NCBI RefSeq assembly: GCF_000338275.1
Contig: NZ_ANMR01000043.1
Coordinates: 558,001 to 622,000 of the forward strand
DNA: 64,000 bases
Direction of reading: 5' to 3'
Origin: Staphylococcus xylosus NJ
GTDB lineage: Bacteria; Bacillota; Bacilli; Staphylococcales; Staphylococcaceae
Part shown: piece after piece, positions 32,156 through 41,727 of the stretch
Layout of the letters: every line of letters begins with the position of its first letter
Numbering within the stretch: the first letter of the stretch is position 1
The notes under the pieces: generated by a model
Seen by the model: the letters and a program-made list of their open reading frames with translations, nothing else
Databases searched by the model: none
Told to the model about the DNA's origin: nothing
Made by a program: the position numbers and the translations under genes

Positions 32156-33513
32156 TTTGTTTCCTCCTTAATAATTTGATGCCTATCTAAAAACTTGATA
32201 TCTACTTCTTCAGCATTTCCTTCCGCATATAAAGGATATGATAATACAGCATATAGAAAATCTGCGGTGGTTGTAAATCCATCTATAACCATTTCATCAA
32301 GTACTACTTTCAATTTCTTAATTGCTAATTGGCGAGTCGATGATTTAACAATAACCTTAGCAACCAACGAATCATAATTAGGGGAAACTGTGTACCCATG
32401 ATATAACAAACTGTCCACACGAATATTAAAACCTTGTGGTAAATGTAACGATTGGACTGTACCTGGTGAAGGTTGAAATTGTCTTTCTGGGTTTTCAGCA
32501 TTAATTCTTGCTTCTATTACGTGACCATCAAAAATAATATCTTCTTGATTAAATGGTAACGTACCATGTTGCATCAAATAAAGTTGCGCTTGTAACAAAT
32601 CGCGATTAGCTCTCATTTCAGTTACAGTATGCTCTACTTGAATACGCGCATTCATCTCAATGAAATAGTATGCATCTTTAGTAACTAAATATTCTATTGT
32701 ACCTGCGCTCCTATAATTTGAAGCTTTTGCAACCTTAACTGCATCTAAACACATAGATTCTCTCATTTCATCAGTTATAGCTGCACACGGTGATTCTTCG
32801 ATCAACTTCTGATTTTTTCTTTGTACTGAACAATCTCTTTCGCCTAAATGTATGTAATTTTCGTTCCCATCGCCTATCACTTGAACTTCAACATGTTTTG
32901 CAACTAGTATAAAGGCTTCTACATAAATACGATCATCATCAAAATATTTTTTTCCTTCGCTTTTTGCCTCTTTAAAAGATTTAGCAAGCATATCTTCAGT
33001 TTTAACAATTCTAATTCCTTTACCGCCACCACCACTAGCAGCTTTCAACACAAGTGGATAGCCAATTTCTTGTGCAATGTTTTGCACTTCACCAATTGAT
33101 TCTACAGCTTTAGTCGATCCTGGAATAATTGGTACGCCTGCATTATCTACAGTTTGCCTTGCAGTAATTTTATCCCCCATCATTTCCATTGTTTTTTGCG
33201 TAGGGCCTATAAAGTAGATATCATTATCTTCTACTTTTCGTGCAAAAGACGAACTTTCTGATAAAAATCCATACCCAGGATGAATCGCATTCGCGCCTGT
33301 AATTTTAGCTGCGCTTATAATTCTATCTTGGTTTAAATAACTTTCTAATGGGTTAGCGTCACCAATACAAACTGCTTGATCCGCTAAACTGACATGTAAA
33401 CTTTTTTCGTCCCCTAGAGCATATATTGCAACCGTTTCAATACCTAGTTCTCTACAAGCTCGAATAATTCTTACTGCAATTTCTCCTCTGTTTGCGATTA
33501 AACAACGATACAT
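32152..33513 (-). CDS. accC: Biotin carboxylase subunit (AccC-like, pxp-linked)
   Basis: An ATP-grasp enzyme that carboxylates biotin on its carrier protein. The 453 residues show the biotin carboxylase N domain ('[15 protein letters not shown]'), the ATP loop 'GGGGKGIR' (about 161-168) and '[13 protein letters not shown]'. It stands beside a matching carrier gene and 5-oxoprolinase genes. It is therefore probably a second, dedicated copy rather than the fatty-acid acetyl-CoA carboxylase, which normally lies elsewhere. Confidence 0.9.
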   Translation of the reverse strand: MYRCLIANRGEIAVRIIRACRELGIETVAIYALGDEKSLHVSLADQAVCIGDANPLESYLNQDRIISAAKITGANAIHPGYGFLSESSSFARKVEDNDIYFIGPTQKTMEMMGDKITARQTVDNAGVPIIPGSTKAVESIGEVQNIAQEIGYPLVLKAASGGGGKGIRIVKTEDMLAKSFKEAKSEGKKYFDDDRIYVEAFILVAKHVEVQVIGDGNENYIHLGERDCSVQRKNQKLIEESPCAAITDEMRESMCLDAVKVAKASNYRSAGTIEYLVTKDAYYFIEMNARIQVEHTVTEMRANRDLLQAQLYLMQHGTLPFNQEDIIFDGHVIEARINAENPERQFQPSPGTVQSLHLPQGFNIRVDSLLYHGYTVSPNYDSLVAKVIVKSSTRQLAIKKLKVVLDEMVIDGFTTTADFLYAVLSYPLYAEGNAEEVDIKFLDRHQIIKEETK

Positions 33514-33534
33514 ACGAACACCCCTTTTTCAAAC

Positions 33535-33975
33535 TTATTTCACTCTTATAATCTGTTGATTATATTCAACATTAGAGCCATGCTCGACAAGAATTTCATC
33601 AACCACACCAGAAACGTCACTTACTACCTCATTTAAAACTTTCATCGCTTCTATGTAACCAATCGTATCTCCTTTTTTAATTTCGTCACCAACCTTTACT
33701 ATTGGATTGGTTAACTCTTTCTCATCTTGTAAGAAAAATATCCCGACCATAGGCGATTTGACTGATTGATAACTTGATTCATTTGTTTCACCATTAGATG
33801 TATCGTTTGAATATGCTTCGCTTGACTGATTCGATGGTTGATTTGAAACAACATTATTAGCTACACCTTCTGTGAAATCTATTGATATTTCATGTTCAAA
33901 ATCTTTATAAGTGAATTTCTTAACTTCATTTGATTTAACTAATTTAATTAATTGTTCTACTTTTTCTAAATTCAT
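33535..33975 (-). CDS. accB: Biotin carboxyl carrier protein (AccB-like, pxp-linked)
   Basis: The carrier that holds the biotin carboxylated by AccC. The 146-residue protein has an N-terminal helical part (about 1-35), a Ser/Asn-rich linker (about 40-72) and a C-terminal biotinyl domain with EAMKVLNEV, biotin site K112. 'VKSPMVGIF' opens the domain. It lies between pxpC and accC. No carboxyltransferase subunit is encoded in this cluster. Confidence 0.92.
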   Translation of the reverse strand: MNLEKVEQLIKLVKSNEVKKFTYKDFEHEISIDFTEGVANNVVSNQPSNQSSEAYSNDTSNGETNESSYQSVKSPMVGIFFLQDEKELTNPIVKVGDEIKKGDTIGYIEAMKVLNEVVSDVSGVVDEILVEHGSNVEYNQQIIRVK

Positions 33976-33977
33976 TA

Positions 33978-34976
33978 TTATTCTCCTTTAAGTAATTTAT
34001 TAATTCGATTTGAAGTCTTTCTCAATTGAGACAAATCGAAAATAGGTGCTTTTAATATTTGATTTTGCTTTTCATTAAGCTCTTGCTCTTTTCGCTTTAG
34101 CTTTTCTGTAGCTGTTGCTACCGTAATCCATTCAAACTTAATCTTTTCATTAGGTTTTTTCTGTGCAAGTATCGATAAATCGGCAGCACACACTGTTGCG
34201 ATTTTAGTATAGCCACCAACCGTTTGCTTATCATTTAATAAAATAATAGGATTACCATCATTTGGAACTTGTATACTACCTAAAGCTACAGGTTCAGAAA
34301 TAATATCTGCAGATTCCATTGGTGCAATTTTTTCGCCTTGTAAACGAAAACCCATGCGGTCAGATTTTTCTGAAATTTCAAAGTCTCCGCTTACTAACTT
34401 TTGTTTACCTTCATCACTAAAGCTATCTATTTGAGGGCCTTCAATTATCTGAATTAATTCTTGGTTTAACGCCTCAACTGGACAACTCAAACCTATACGT
34501 TCTGTGTACATATTATTTTGTCGACATGTGATTACATCAGAAGACTTTAACGCTCTGCCATGATAGCCACCTATCTTACTTCTGGTGTGTGTTGAATAAC
34601 TATTAGCTACTTTTGATATTTCAAGTGGTTTTCCGAACAATATATATCCTCTTGCACCATCAACAACTGTGCCTATTTTTAATTCATCACCCTTCTTAAC
34701 AAAAATAACTGTTTGGTGAGAGATAGCTTGATCGTTTAATGTCGCTTCAAAAAGCCCACCTGTTAACACAAATGTATTATCCTTTAGAAATTGTATTGTC
34801 GGCCCAATTATAGTGAATTCAATGGCCGGTCCATCATTACCTATTAATGTATACCCTATTCTTAAAGCGTAAGTATCTAGAGCCCCAGCTGTTGAGAAAC
34901 CTTGATCTTGATAACCAACTCTACCTAAGTCTTGAACTGTACTAAATAAGCCAGGATTTAATATTTTAATACTCAT
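33978..34976 (-). CDS. pxpC: 5-oxoprolinase subunit PxpC
   Basis: PxpC (KipA/allophanate hydrolase subunit 2-like) works with PxpA and PxpB to hydrolyse 5-oxoproline with ATP. The 332-residue protein has the family opening 'ILNPGLFSTVQDLGRVGYQD' and 'LSCPVE'. It begins 1 nt after pxpB and is followed by accB. Confidence 0.94.
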   Translation of the reverse strand: MSIKILNPGLFSTVQDLGRVGYQDQGFSTAGALDTYALRIGYTLIGNDGPAIEFTIIGPTIQFLKDNTFVLTGGLFEATLNDQAISHQTVIFVKKGDELKIGTVVDGARGYILFGKPLEISKVANSYSTHTRSKIGGYHGRALKSSDVITCRQNNMYTERIGLSCPVEALNQELIQIIEGPQIDSFSDEGKQKLVSGDFEISEKSDRMGFRLQGEKIAPMESADIISEPVALGSIQVPNDGNPIILLNDKQTVGGYTKIATVCAADLSILAQKKPNEKIKFEWITVATATEKLKRKEQELNEKQNQILKAPIFDLSQLRKTSNRINKLLKGE

Positions 34977-34977
34977 A

Positions 34978-35700
34978 CTATATATTCACCCACTTTGAAA
35001 TTTCGAAATCATCTTGTAGTTGTGACTGTTGTATATGCTTAAACGTTTCTTCATCAATAGAATAAAACTTAATTGTATCTCCTGAATTATACAAGCACAT
35101 TGGAGAGCGATTGATATCGAATACTCGAATTGGTGTACGACCAATTATCTGCCATCCCCCAGGCGATTCCATTGGATATAAACCAGTTTGATTATTAGCA
35201 ATACCAACTGAACCGGCAGGTATACTTGTTCTTGGTTCTTGCCTTCTTGGAGTATGTAATTGTGGATTCAAACCTCCTAAAAATGGAAAACCAGGCATAA
35301 AGCCAAGCATGTATATTAAATATGTATTTTCTGTGTGTAATTGTACAACTTCTTCTTCTGATAAATTATTATATGAAGCAACTTCATTAAGGTCTTGACC
35401 ATATTCTCCGCCGTAAAAGACAGGGATATTGATTTGCTTAGCTTCTCCTCTTGTATGCGCTTCCAATTTATTGTCTGATTGATCCAATTTAAGTTCTTCA
35501 ACTACTTGGTTAACATCACATTGGGCGATATCAATACTAAGCATAATTGCTCTATAACTCGGTACAATATCTATAATAGCAGGATGTTTTTGATTTATAA
35601 TATACTGTCTAATCTGTTGAACTTTATTAAAAATCTCATGATTTATTTGAGCTTCGAAATAAATCATAATAGTTTGTTCATTTATTAATTTATAGTCCAG
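34978..35700 (-). CDS. pxpB: 5-oxoprolinase subunit PxpB
   Basis: PxpB (KipI/allophanate hydrolase subunit 1-like) carries 'MPGFPFLGGL' and 'RTSIPAGSVGIA'. I place the start at a CTG (35698-35700), not the first ATG at 35667. AAAGGGGGAT sits 8 nt before this CTG, while the ATG has no ribosome binding site. The eleven added codons read 'DYKLINEQTI' after the initiator, and the family normally has a conserved strand of this kind before the IYF segment. The resulting protein is 240 residues. The start is an inference. Confidence 0.8.
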   Translation of the reverse strand: MDYKLINEQTIMIYFEAQINHEIFNKVQQIRQYIINQKHPAIIDIVPSYRAIMLSIDIAQCDVNQVVEELKLDQSDNKLEAHTRGEAKQINIPVFYGGEYGQDLNEVASYNNLSEEEVVQLHTENTYLIYMLGFMPGFPFLGGLNPQLHTPRRQEPRTSIPAGSVGIANNQTGLYPMESPGGWQIIGRTPIRVFDINRSPMCLYNSGDTIKFYSIDEETFKHIQQSQLQDDFEISKWVNI

Positions 35701-35957
35701 AAACGTATCCCCCTTTATACTTTCTACAATTAATTTTAAATAAAAACTTAATTACGTGATCAACAATATCATTATATCATTCATTTTATTTTTCTGTTTA
35801 ATAGTAAATAATTATCAACAATAATAATAAATGCAAATACATAAAAACCTTAATATTTAATTATTAAGTAGAGTCATTTTTTATAAATACACTATAAAAT
35901 AACTTTTAACGTTTTTTAAATACAATCCATAAGTATAGAAATACTACAATATATTTT
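35701..35957. other. Intergenic region upstream of pxpB
   Basis: AT-rich DNA of the ~300-nt gap between greA and pxpB. Apart from the pxpB ribosome binding site at 35708-35716 I see no gene or RNA motif, and no promoter I would defend. Confidence 0.4.
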
Positions 35958-35997
35958 AAGTACCCCCTAGCAGTACGAACACTACTAGGGGGTACTT
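35958..35997 (-). terminator. Terminator candidate after greA
   Basis: AAGTACCCCCTAG and CTAGGGGGTACTT form a perfect GC-rich 13-bp stem with a 14-nt loop, immediately past the greA stop. The T tracts are weak. Confidence 0.7.
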
Positions 35998-36004
35998 AAT
36001 TATA

Positions 36005-36481
36005 TTATTTAATATTAACAATTTTCACGTTGATTTCTCCACCATTTGGTAATGGTACACGTACTTCATCATCTAATTTTTTCCCAATCAAGCTTTTTGC
36101 CATTGGTGATTCGTTAGAGATTTTTCCTTTAAATGCATCAGATTCTGCAGAACCGACAATTTGATATTCTTCTTCTTCATCACCAGGTAGTTCTACAAAA
36201 GTTACAGTTTTACCTAATTGCACTTGGTTATTATCACCATTATCTTCAATAATAAGTGCATTACGCAACATATGTTCTACACGTTGGATATCTTGTTCAA
36301 TAAAACCTTGCTCATCTTTAGCGGCATCATACTCTGAGTTCTCTGATAAATCTCCGAAAGAACGCGCAACTTTAATTTTTTCCACGACTTCAGGTCGCTT
36401 AACTGTTTTTAACTCTTCAAGTTCGTTTTCTAACTTTTCAAATCCTTCTTGAGTCATTGGATATTGTTTTTGATTTTCCAT
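36005..36481 (-). CDS. greA: Transcription elongation factor GreA
   Basis: GreA rescues backtracked RNA polymerase by stimulating transcript cleavage. The 158-residue protein has an N-terminal coiled coil (about 10-75, acidic tip in '[16 protein letters not shown]') and a C-terminal FKBP-like domain. It follows udk by 27 nt and ends the trmR-U32-U32-udk-greA run. Confidence 0.97.
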   Translation of the reverse strand: MENQKQYPMTQEGFEKLENELEELKTVKRPEVVEKIKVARSFGDLSENSEYDAAKDEQGFIEQDIQRVEHMLRNALIIEDNGDNNQVQLGKTVTFVELPGDEEEEYQIVGSAESDAFKGKISNESPMAKSLIGKKLDDEVRVPLPNGGEINVKIVNIK

Positions 36482-36508
36482 TATGTCATCTTCCTTTACA
36501 TATAAATA

Positions 36509-37132
36509 CTATTGTTTACTTACTAAAGTTTGAATCTTAGTTGTCATTATATCGATTGCTACTTTATTACTTCCACCTTCTGGAATAATAATATCTGCGT
36601 ATCTTTTTGTAGGTTCTATAAATTGATTGTGCATTGGTCGAACTACATTTAGATATTGATTGATTACAGAATCCATTGTACGTCCTCTTTCTTCAGTGTC
36701 TCTAAGAAGACGTCTTAATATGCGTAAATCAGCATCTGTATCGACATAAATTTTTACATCCATTAAATCTCTTAATGTTTTGTTTTCAAGCGCAAATATA
36801 CCTTCTACGATAATAACATCTTTTGGCTCAAATGCAATCGTTTCCTCACTTCTTGTATGATTAGTATAATCGTATGTTGGCACTTCAACCTGTTTACCAT
36901 TTCGTAGGTCGGTTAAATTTTCAATTAACAAGTCATTATCAAAAGCGAAGGGATGGTCATAATTGGTTTCCAAACGTTCATCAAAAGTTAAATGCGATTG
37001 GTCTTTATAATAATAGTCTTGAGCCAATAGTGCAACACTATGACCTTCTAAATTTTTCATAATTTCATTTGTGACTGATGTTTTACCTGATCCAGACCCA
37101 CCAGCTATACCGATTATTGTTGTACTTTTCAT
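36509..37132 (-). CDS. udk: Uridine kinase
   Basis: Udk phosphorylates uridine and cytidine for salvage. The 207-residue protein has the P-loop '[12 protein letters not shown]' (residues 8-19) and '[10 protein letters not shown]'. It overlaps the upstream U32-family gene stop by one base, so coupling is likely. Confidence 0.97.
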   Translation of the reverse strand: MKSTTIIGIAGGSGSGKTSVTNEIMKNLEGHSVALLAQDYYYKDQSHLTFDERLETNYDHPFAFDNDLLIENLTDLRNGKQVEVPTYDYTNHTRSEETIAFEPKDVIIVEGIFALENKTLRDLMDVKIYVDTDADLRILRRLLRDTEERGRTMDSVINQYLNVVRPMHNQFIEPTKRYADIIIPEGGSNKVAIDIMTTKIQTLVSKQ

Positions 37133-38400
37133 TATCCAATTTCCTTTCTCATCATGTTATTTGCATAAATTGGATGATTAACTTTAATTTGCACAATTTG
37201 TAATGGGTGACGGGCAGCATCAAGTTCATTACCCTCTTCGTCATAAATTGTCTCTACAACTTGTCGAAAAGTCTCAATTTCTGGGCCGAAAAATTCTATT
37301 TCTTGTCCAGGCTCAAATTTATTTCGTTGTTGAATCGTTGCAATCTTAGTTTTCTCATCATAATCTAATACTAATCCACAGAAGTCATAAGCTGAATTTT
37401 TCTTATTCTGATGCCCAAACATCTGCTCTTCATAACCAGGTGTACCTTCTATAAAAGCGGAAGCAGTATCTCTGTTGGCACATTTATCTAATTCTATCAA
37501 CCATTCTGGTTTGATTTTGAAATTTTGAGGATCCTCGGCATAAGCATCAATCACTTTTCTATAAACAGAAACAACTGTAGCAATATAGTGAATTGATTTC
37601 ATACGCCCTTCTATTTTCAATGAATCAACACCAATATCCATCATATTTGGAATAGATTCTATTAATTTTAAATCTTTCGGGCTCATTGCAAATGGTGTGA
37701 CTTCCTCATCTCCATAATATAAGTCTAATTCTCCGTCAGCTTCCACTTGCAGTAAATCATAATCCCAGCGGCAACTTTGACAACAACCACCTCTGTTTGA
37801 ATCTCTTGCAGTCATATGATTACTTAAAGTACATCTACCTGAATAAGCAATACACATAGCTCCATGTATAAATGATTCAATCTCGATGTCTACTTGCTCT
37901 TTCATTTCTTTCATTTCCATTGCACCGGTTTCACGTGCTAAAACAACTCTGTCTAGACCTTCGTCTTTCCAAAATTCAACCGCTTTATAATTTGAAAGAG
38001 ATTGTTGTGTAGATAGATGAATTTCTAGTTCTGGCGCAACACTTTTACAAGTCTCAATAATTAACGGGTCTGCAACAATGATTCCTGTAACACCTGCCAA
38101 TGCTAAGTCACGTAAATAGTCATCTAGACCTTCCATGTTTTCATCATGAGCGATTATGTTTGTAGTAACATAAATTTTAGCATTATATCGTTTGGCAAAT
38201 TCAACGCCTTCTTTTATTTCTGCTAATGTAAAATTATCGGCGTTTGATCTCAAACCATATGCTTGTCCACCCAAGAAAACGGCATCTGCACCATAATGTA
38301 CGGCGATTTTCAGTTTTTCTAAATTGCCAGCTGGTGCAAGAAGTTCAGGCTTTTTTATTTTAGGTATATGTTGAATATTAATTTCTTCTAAAATTTCCAC
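37132..38400 (-). CDS. U32-family tRNA hydroxylation protein (TrhP2-like, YrrO)
   Basis: A 422-residue U32 'peptidase' family protein. The signature '[16 protein letters not shown]' is present, with a further C pattern 'RGGCCQSC'. Members of this family (TrhP/YrrO) take part in 5-hydroxyuridine formation in tRNA rather than proteolysis. It follows a shorter paralogue by 13 nt and lies near trmR, which methylates the product, giving a coherent tRNA wobble-uridine pathway. Confidence 0.9.
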   Translation of the reverse strand: MEILEEINIQHIPKIKKPELLAPAGNLEKLKIAVHYGADAVFLGGQAYGLRSNADNFTLAEIKEGVEFAKRYNAKIYVTTNIIAHDENMEGLDDYLRDLALAGVTGIIVADPLIIETCKSVAPELEIHLSTQQSLSNYKAVEFWKDEGLDRVVLARETGAMEMKEMKEQVDIEIESFIHGAMCIAYSGRCTLSNHMTARDSNRGGCCQSCRWDYDLLQVEADGELDLYYGDEEVTPFAMSPKDLKLIESIPNMMDIGVDSLKIEGRMKSIHYIATVVSVYRKVIDAYAEDPQNFKIKPEWLIELDKCANRDTASAFIEGTPGYEEQMFGHQNKKNSAYDFCGLVLDYDEKTKIATIQQRNKFEPGQEIEFFGPEIETFRQVVETIYDEEGNELDAARHPLQIVQIKVNHPIYANNMMRKEIG

Positions 38401-38413
38401 TGTTCAACCTCCA

Positions 38414-39337
38414 TTAATATACCGTTTGTTTATATAAGAACCCTTCATCAAATGGACGATGTTCTGGTTGTATTGCTTCAATTGGATCAACAAGCATAAA
38501 TTTTTCGTCGTCATAAGCTTCAGGATCTTCATTATATAAATCAATGGCTTCTCTATATTGTTCAGTACATACATTTATATATTCTTCTGACTGTAACACG
38601 CCATCTATTTTCAATGCATCTATACCAGCCTCTAATAATGGTTCTAATTCTTCTATTAAACATATATCATGCGGAGACATAATATGTGTGCCATTATAAT
38701 CTTCGAAGACTGGATATTTGTTATCACGTTCTTCGTCATATAATAATAATTCATCAGCTACTAGATTACGCTCAATCTTTAATTGGCGTTCTTGAAATGT
38801 GTAATAATTGCCTAACAACATGCGCTTAGATTGAAACATGCATGTCATACCATGTACTTGTACTTCAATTTCCACATTTGCATTAGCTTTTATATTTAGT
38901 ATTTCTTCTAAATTCAACTCTCTTGCTAATTGAGCACGTTTGGCGCCTTTTTTCCCCCAGTAATTGCACTGAAAATAATTTGTCACTAACGTTTCCGCAT
39001 CCCAATTTAGTGGAATTGGATTATCCTGATTTTTAACAAACATAATTACAGCCGGATCACCAAAAATAATACGATCTACTTTAATTTCGTGCAAAAATTC
39101 TATATAGGATTCAACGGCATTTAAATGATAGTTGTGAAAAAGCCCATTCACAGCTGCATAAACCTTTTTATCATTACTGTGTGCCAAATTTACAGCTTCT
39201 CGCATAGCCTCTCTATTAAAATCACCAGCAAGCCTCAATCCAAATTTCTGCTCGCCTATCACAAACGCATCAGCGCCTTTTTCAATCAACACTTCAATAT
39301 GTTTAACAGATTTGGGTGTAACTAATAATTCTGTCAT
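38414..39337 (-). CDS. U32-family tRNA hydroxylation protein (TrhP1-like, YrrN)
   Basis: A 307-residue paralogue of the preceding protein. It keeps 'VQVHGMTCMFQSKRM' in place of the full signature, so the second cysteine cluster is missing. In Bacillus yrrN and yrrO act together with trmR-type YrrM on tRNA U34. It overlaps the trmR gene end by 4 bases. Confidence 0.88.
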   Translation of the reverse strand: MTELLVTPKSVKHIEVLIEKGADAFVIGEQKFGLRLAGDFNREAMREAVNLAHSNDKKVYAAVNGLFHNYHLNAVESYIEFLHEIKVDRIIFGDPAVIMFVKNQDNPIPLNWDAETLVTNYFQCNYWGKKGAKRAQLARELNLEEILNIKANANVEIEVQVHGMTCMFQSKRMLLGNYYTFQERQLKIERNLVADELLLYDEERDNKYPVFEDYNGTHIMSPHDICLIEELEPLLEAGIDALKIDGVLQSEEYINVCTEQYREAIDLYNEDPEAYDDEKFMLVDPIEAIQPEHRPFDEGFLYKQTVY

Positions 39338-39975
39338 TGTGATTCTCCTTTAATTGAAATTGCTAAACCATCATCTATGTTTAAAAAATTAGTTGTATAG
39401 CCTTCATGATTAATTAACCATTCGTTATACTCTATTACTTTTTTAACCATTTGACGTACATTACGTGTGCGTACCACAGATATATCCGAAACAAAACCGT
39501 GGTATAAAACATTATCTGTAATAACAACACCGCCATCTTTTAAGATAGGCGTATAAAGTTCAAAAAATTTCTTTGATTGTGCTTTTGCAGCATCAATAAA
39601 TATCATATCGTATGTTTGACCGTTCACCTTATTGAACTGTTCTAACGCGTTGCCTTCTATTATATTTACTTGGTTATTAAATCCATATAATTCTATATTT
39701 TCTTTTGCTTTATTTATCATTTCTTCATCACGTTCTATTGTTGTCACTTGAATTTCTTTAGATATCGAAGCAAATTGCATTGCGCTATAGCCAATGGCAG
39801 TACCAATTTCTAATATGTTTGTTGATTTATGTAATCTGATTACTTGTTTTATCATCTCAAGCGTCAGTCTATCTACAATTGGGACATTATTTTTCTCTGC
39901 AAACGTTCTTAGAGTTTCTATATTTTCATCTGTTTGCTTGTGTAAATTTAATAAATAGGATTGATTATTATCCAT
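39334..39975 (-). CDS. trmR: tRNA 5-hydroxyuridine methyltransferase TrmR (O-methyltransferase)
   Basis: A SAM-dependent O-methyltransferase of the YrrM family, which converts 5-hydroxyuridine to 5-methoxyuridine at tRNA position 34. The 213 residues include 'ILEIGTAIGYSAMQFA' and the metal-site 'FIDAAKAQSKKF' and 'ITDNVLYHG'. It is the first gene of the operon with two U32 proteins that make its substrate. The specific name rests on this context. Confidence 0.88.
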   Translation of the reverse strand: MDNNQSYLLNLHKQTDENIETLRTFAEKNNVPIVDRLTLEMIKQVIRLHKSTNILEIGTAIGYSAMQFASISKEIQVTTIERDEEMINKAKENIELYGFNNQVNIIEGNALEQFNKVNGQTYDMIFIDAAKAQSKKFFELYTPILKDGGVVITDNVLYHGFVSDISVVRTRNVRQMVKKVIEYNEWLINHEGYTTNFLNIDDGLAISIKGESQ

Positions 39976-40027
39976 TTCTTCATAACTTCCTTTGTTGTAA
40001 AATCATACTTTGGATTCAAGCAATAAA

Positions 40028-40056
40028 ATAAATCAGCCATTTAGTGACTGATTAAA
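40028..40056 (-). promoter_or_regulatory. Terminator-like hairpin in the trmR leader
   Basis: ATCAGTCA and TGGCTGAT (8 bp, 5-nt loop) followed on the minus strand by TTATTTTATT, about 55 nt before trmR. It could be an attenuator; no sensor motif is recognised. Confidence 0.35.
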
Positions 40057-40349
40057 TAATTTAAACAAAATATTAAATCCTAAATTCAATATGCGTATTT
40101 ATTTTAATTGTGATTCAGTATAAAATTTTTTCTTTTATGTATGTACGCACAAATTTAACTTTATATATTTTATCACAAACACATAGATAATATAAGTGTA
40201 AAGTCACAGTGAATACCAAATTAAAAAATAGAATTATAATACATGTCATTGTTTTATCTATTTTTCATAGTATTTAGTATTGTATTTTCCATTGATAATA
40301 AAATTAGAATCATGTCATAAACATGATTACAAAAAACGCCTCGCTTTAA
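40057..40349. other. Intergenic region without recognised genes
   Basis: AT-rich DNA in the 648-nt gap between trmR and yrzB. No ORF with a ribosome binding site and no known RNA motif is seen in this part. Confidence 0.4.
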
Positions 40350-40560
40350 TGTTATAATATAGAAATTTCACGGTATAGAACAACGTATTTCTTTGCATAA
40401 AATTGCATATTCTACTGACGTACTAATAACTGAGAAATATAACTATGAGGATTATAGTATCGACCATAAGCTCAAAATCTTATCCAAAGGAACTATATGT
40501 GTTCAAACTTATAAGATTTTAAATATAAAAGAGAGCTAATCCCTAATGGGTTAGCCCTCT
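40350..40560 (+). ncRNA. Candidate small RNA with extended -10 promoter and terminator
   Basis: An extended -10 (TGTTATAAT, 40350-40358) starts the region. A perfect 10-bp repeat follows (AAAATCTTAT at 40474-40483, ATAAGATTTT at 40511-40520), then a strong stem (40530-40560) with TTATTTTG after it. This predicts a plus-strand RNA of about 195 nt. A 25-codon ORF (ATG near 40445) lacks a ribosome binding site. No -35 box is clear. The terminal stem also serves yrzB from the other side. Confidence 0.4.
40530..40560 (-). terminator. Intrinsic terminator after yrzB (probably bidirectional)
   Basis: AGAGGGCTAACCC and GGATTAGCTCTCT pair with one mismatch and are followed on the minus strand by TTTTATATTT, 64 nt past the yrzB stop. 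Confidence 0.75.
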
Positions 40561-40623
40561 TATTTTGAGAATAGGTATTTTAACCCCAAACTCTTATGCT
40601 TTTCGCATTTTAATTACTATCTA

Positions 40624-40950
40624 TTATTCGTGGTCGTGATCATGATCGTCCATTTCAGTATTAACTACTTCTTCAATCATGTCCCACTCTTCATCTGTTT
40701 CTACAGGTAAGAATTTACCACCTTCACCATTTTCATCTGGTTCATTAATCATTGGTACCAATTCTATTAAATCATCATCATCAGATTCTGCGCCTTCTTC
40801 AGCAAGAATCACATATTCTTTTTTAAATTCTGGGTGGAAGAATTCTAATACTTTACGATATAAGACTTCATTACCTTCCTCATCGTATAGAGTAAGTAAT
40901 TCCTCTTCGTTGTTAATTTCTAATTGAGAATCGTGATTGTGTTCGGTCAT
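40624..40950 (-). CDS. DUF1292 family protein (YrzB-like)
   Basis: A 108-residue acidic protein of the DUF1292 family, with '[20 protein letters not shown]' and '[12 protein letters not shown]', ending in a histidine- and aspartate-rich tail (DDHDHDHE). The function is unknown. It follows ruvX by 16 nt and is always found with ruvX and ireB-like genes in Firmicutes. The His/Asp tail may bind metal, but that is speculation. Confidence 0.9.
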   Translation of the reverse strand: MTEHNHDSQLEINNEEELLTLYDEEGNEVLYRKVLEFFHPEFKKEYVILAEEGAESDDDDLIELVPMINEPDENGEGGKFLPVETDEEWDMIEEVVNTEMDDHDHDHE

Positions 40951-40966
40951 AATTAAACGCTCCTTT

Positions 40967-41395
40967 TTATTGTAATGAGTCTAAATAGCCTTGCAATATA
41001 AAAACCGCAGCCATTTTATCAATTACTTTTTTTCGTTTCTGTCTAGAAACATCTGCTTCAAGCAGTGAACGTTCTGCAGCCATAGTGCTTAAGCGTTCAT
41101 CCCACATGATTATCTCTAATGATGGCAGTGCTTCTTGAAGTTGCTCCTTGTATTGTAACGAAGCCTCGCCTCGAAATCCAATAGAATTGTTCATATTTTT
41201 TGGTAATCCGATAATTACGGTACCAACTTTCTCTTTTTGTATAATATCTACAAGTTGATTTATACCTAATTCATTTTTTTCTTCGTCTATACGGAGTGTA
41301 TCTAATCCTTGGGCTGTCCAACCCATAAGATCACTTATTGCAATGCCAACAGTTTTACTACCTACATCTAAACCAATTATTTTATGTTTTAACAT
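40967..41395 (-). CDS. ruvX: Holliday junction resolvase-like RuvX (YqgF)
   Basis: An RNase H-fold nuclease of the YqgF family, implicated in pre-16S rRNA processing and proposed as a Holliday-junction resolvase. The 142 residues include the catalytic Asp in '[16 protein letters not shown]' (about 7-22) and 'VIGLPKNMN'; 'WDERLST' gives the second acid. It lies 3 nt after the ireB-like gene. Confidence 0.95.
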   Translation of the reverse strand: MLKHKIIGLDVGSKTVGIAISDLMGWTAQGLDTLRIDEEKNELGINQLVDIIQKEKVGTVIIGLPKNMNNSIGFRGEASLQYKEQLQEALPSLEIIMWDERLSTMAAERSLLEADVSRQKRKKVIDKMAAVFILQGYLDSLQ

Positions 41396-41398
41396 AAA

Positions 41399-41659
41399 TT
41401 AGTTAGTTTTCTCTTGTAAGTAACTAGAAACTAATTCTTCCATAATGTCATCACGATCAATGCGACGTATTTGATTTCTAGCTTCATTATGACGTGGAAT
41501 ATAGGCAGGATCACCTGAGAGTAAATAACCTACGATTTGATTTACTGGATTATATCCTTTTTCTTTCAACGTATTATAGACATTTTGTAACACTGTTTTG
41601 ACATCTTCTTTTGGAATTTCATCATAATTAAATTTCATTGTTTTATCAAAATTTTCCAT
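41399..41659 (-). CDS. IreB-family regulatory protein (YrzL/DUF965)
   Basis: An 86-residue protein of the IreB/UPF0297 family, a phosphorylation target of the PASTA kinase in Enterococcus. It begins [14 protein letters not shown] and contains '[19 protein letters not shown]'. The start at 41659 follows AAAGGAGTG; a GTG nine bases earlier lies in the ribosome binding site. Thr7 in 'DKTMKF' corresponds to the N-terminal threonine region that is phosphorylated in IreB; that match is inference. Confidence 0.92.
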   Translation of the reverse strand: MENFDKTMKFNYDEIPKEDVKTVLQNVYNTLKEKGYNPVNQIVGYLLSGDPAYIPRHNEARNQIRRIDRDDIMEELVSSYLQEKTN

Positions 41660-41727
41660 ATACAACACTCCTTTTGTATCGAGATAAAAAAGTTCTTATT
41701 CTCATTCTACATGAGAATGACTTGAAG

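Noticed and set aside
40445..40522. A 25-codon ORF in the candidate small RNA
   Set aside because: No ribosome binding site and no recognisable peptide pattern; listed only as part of the RNA.
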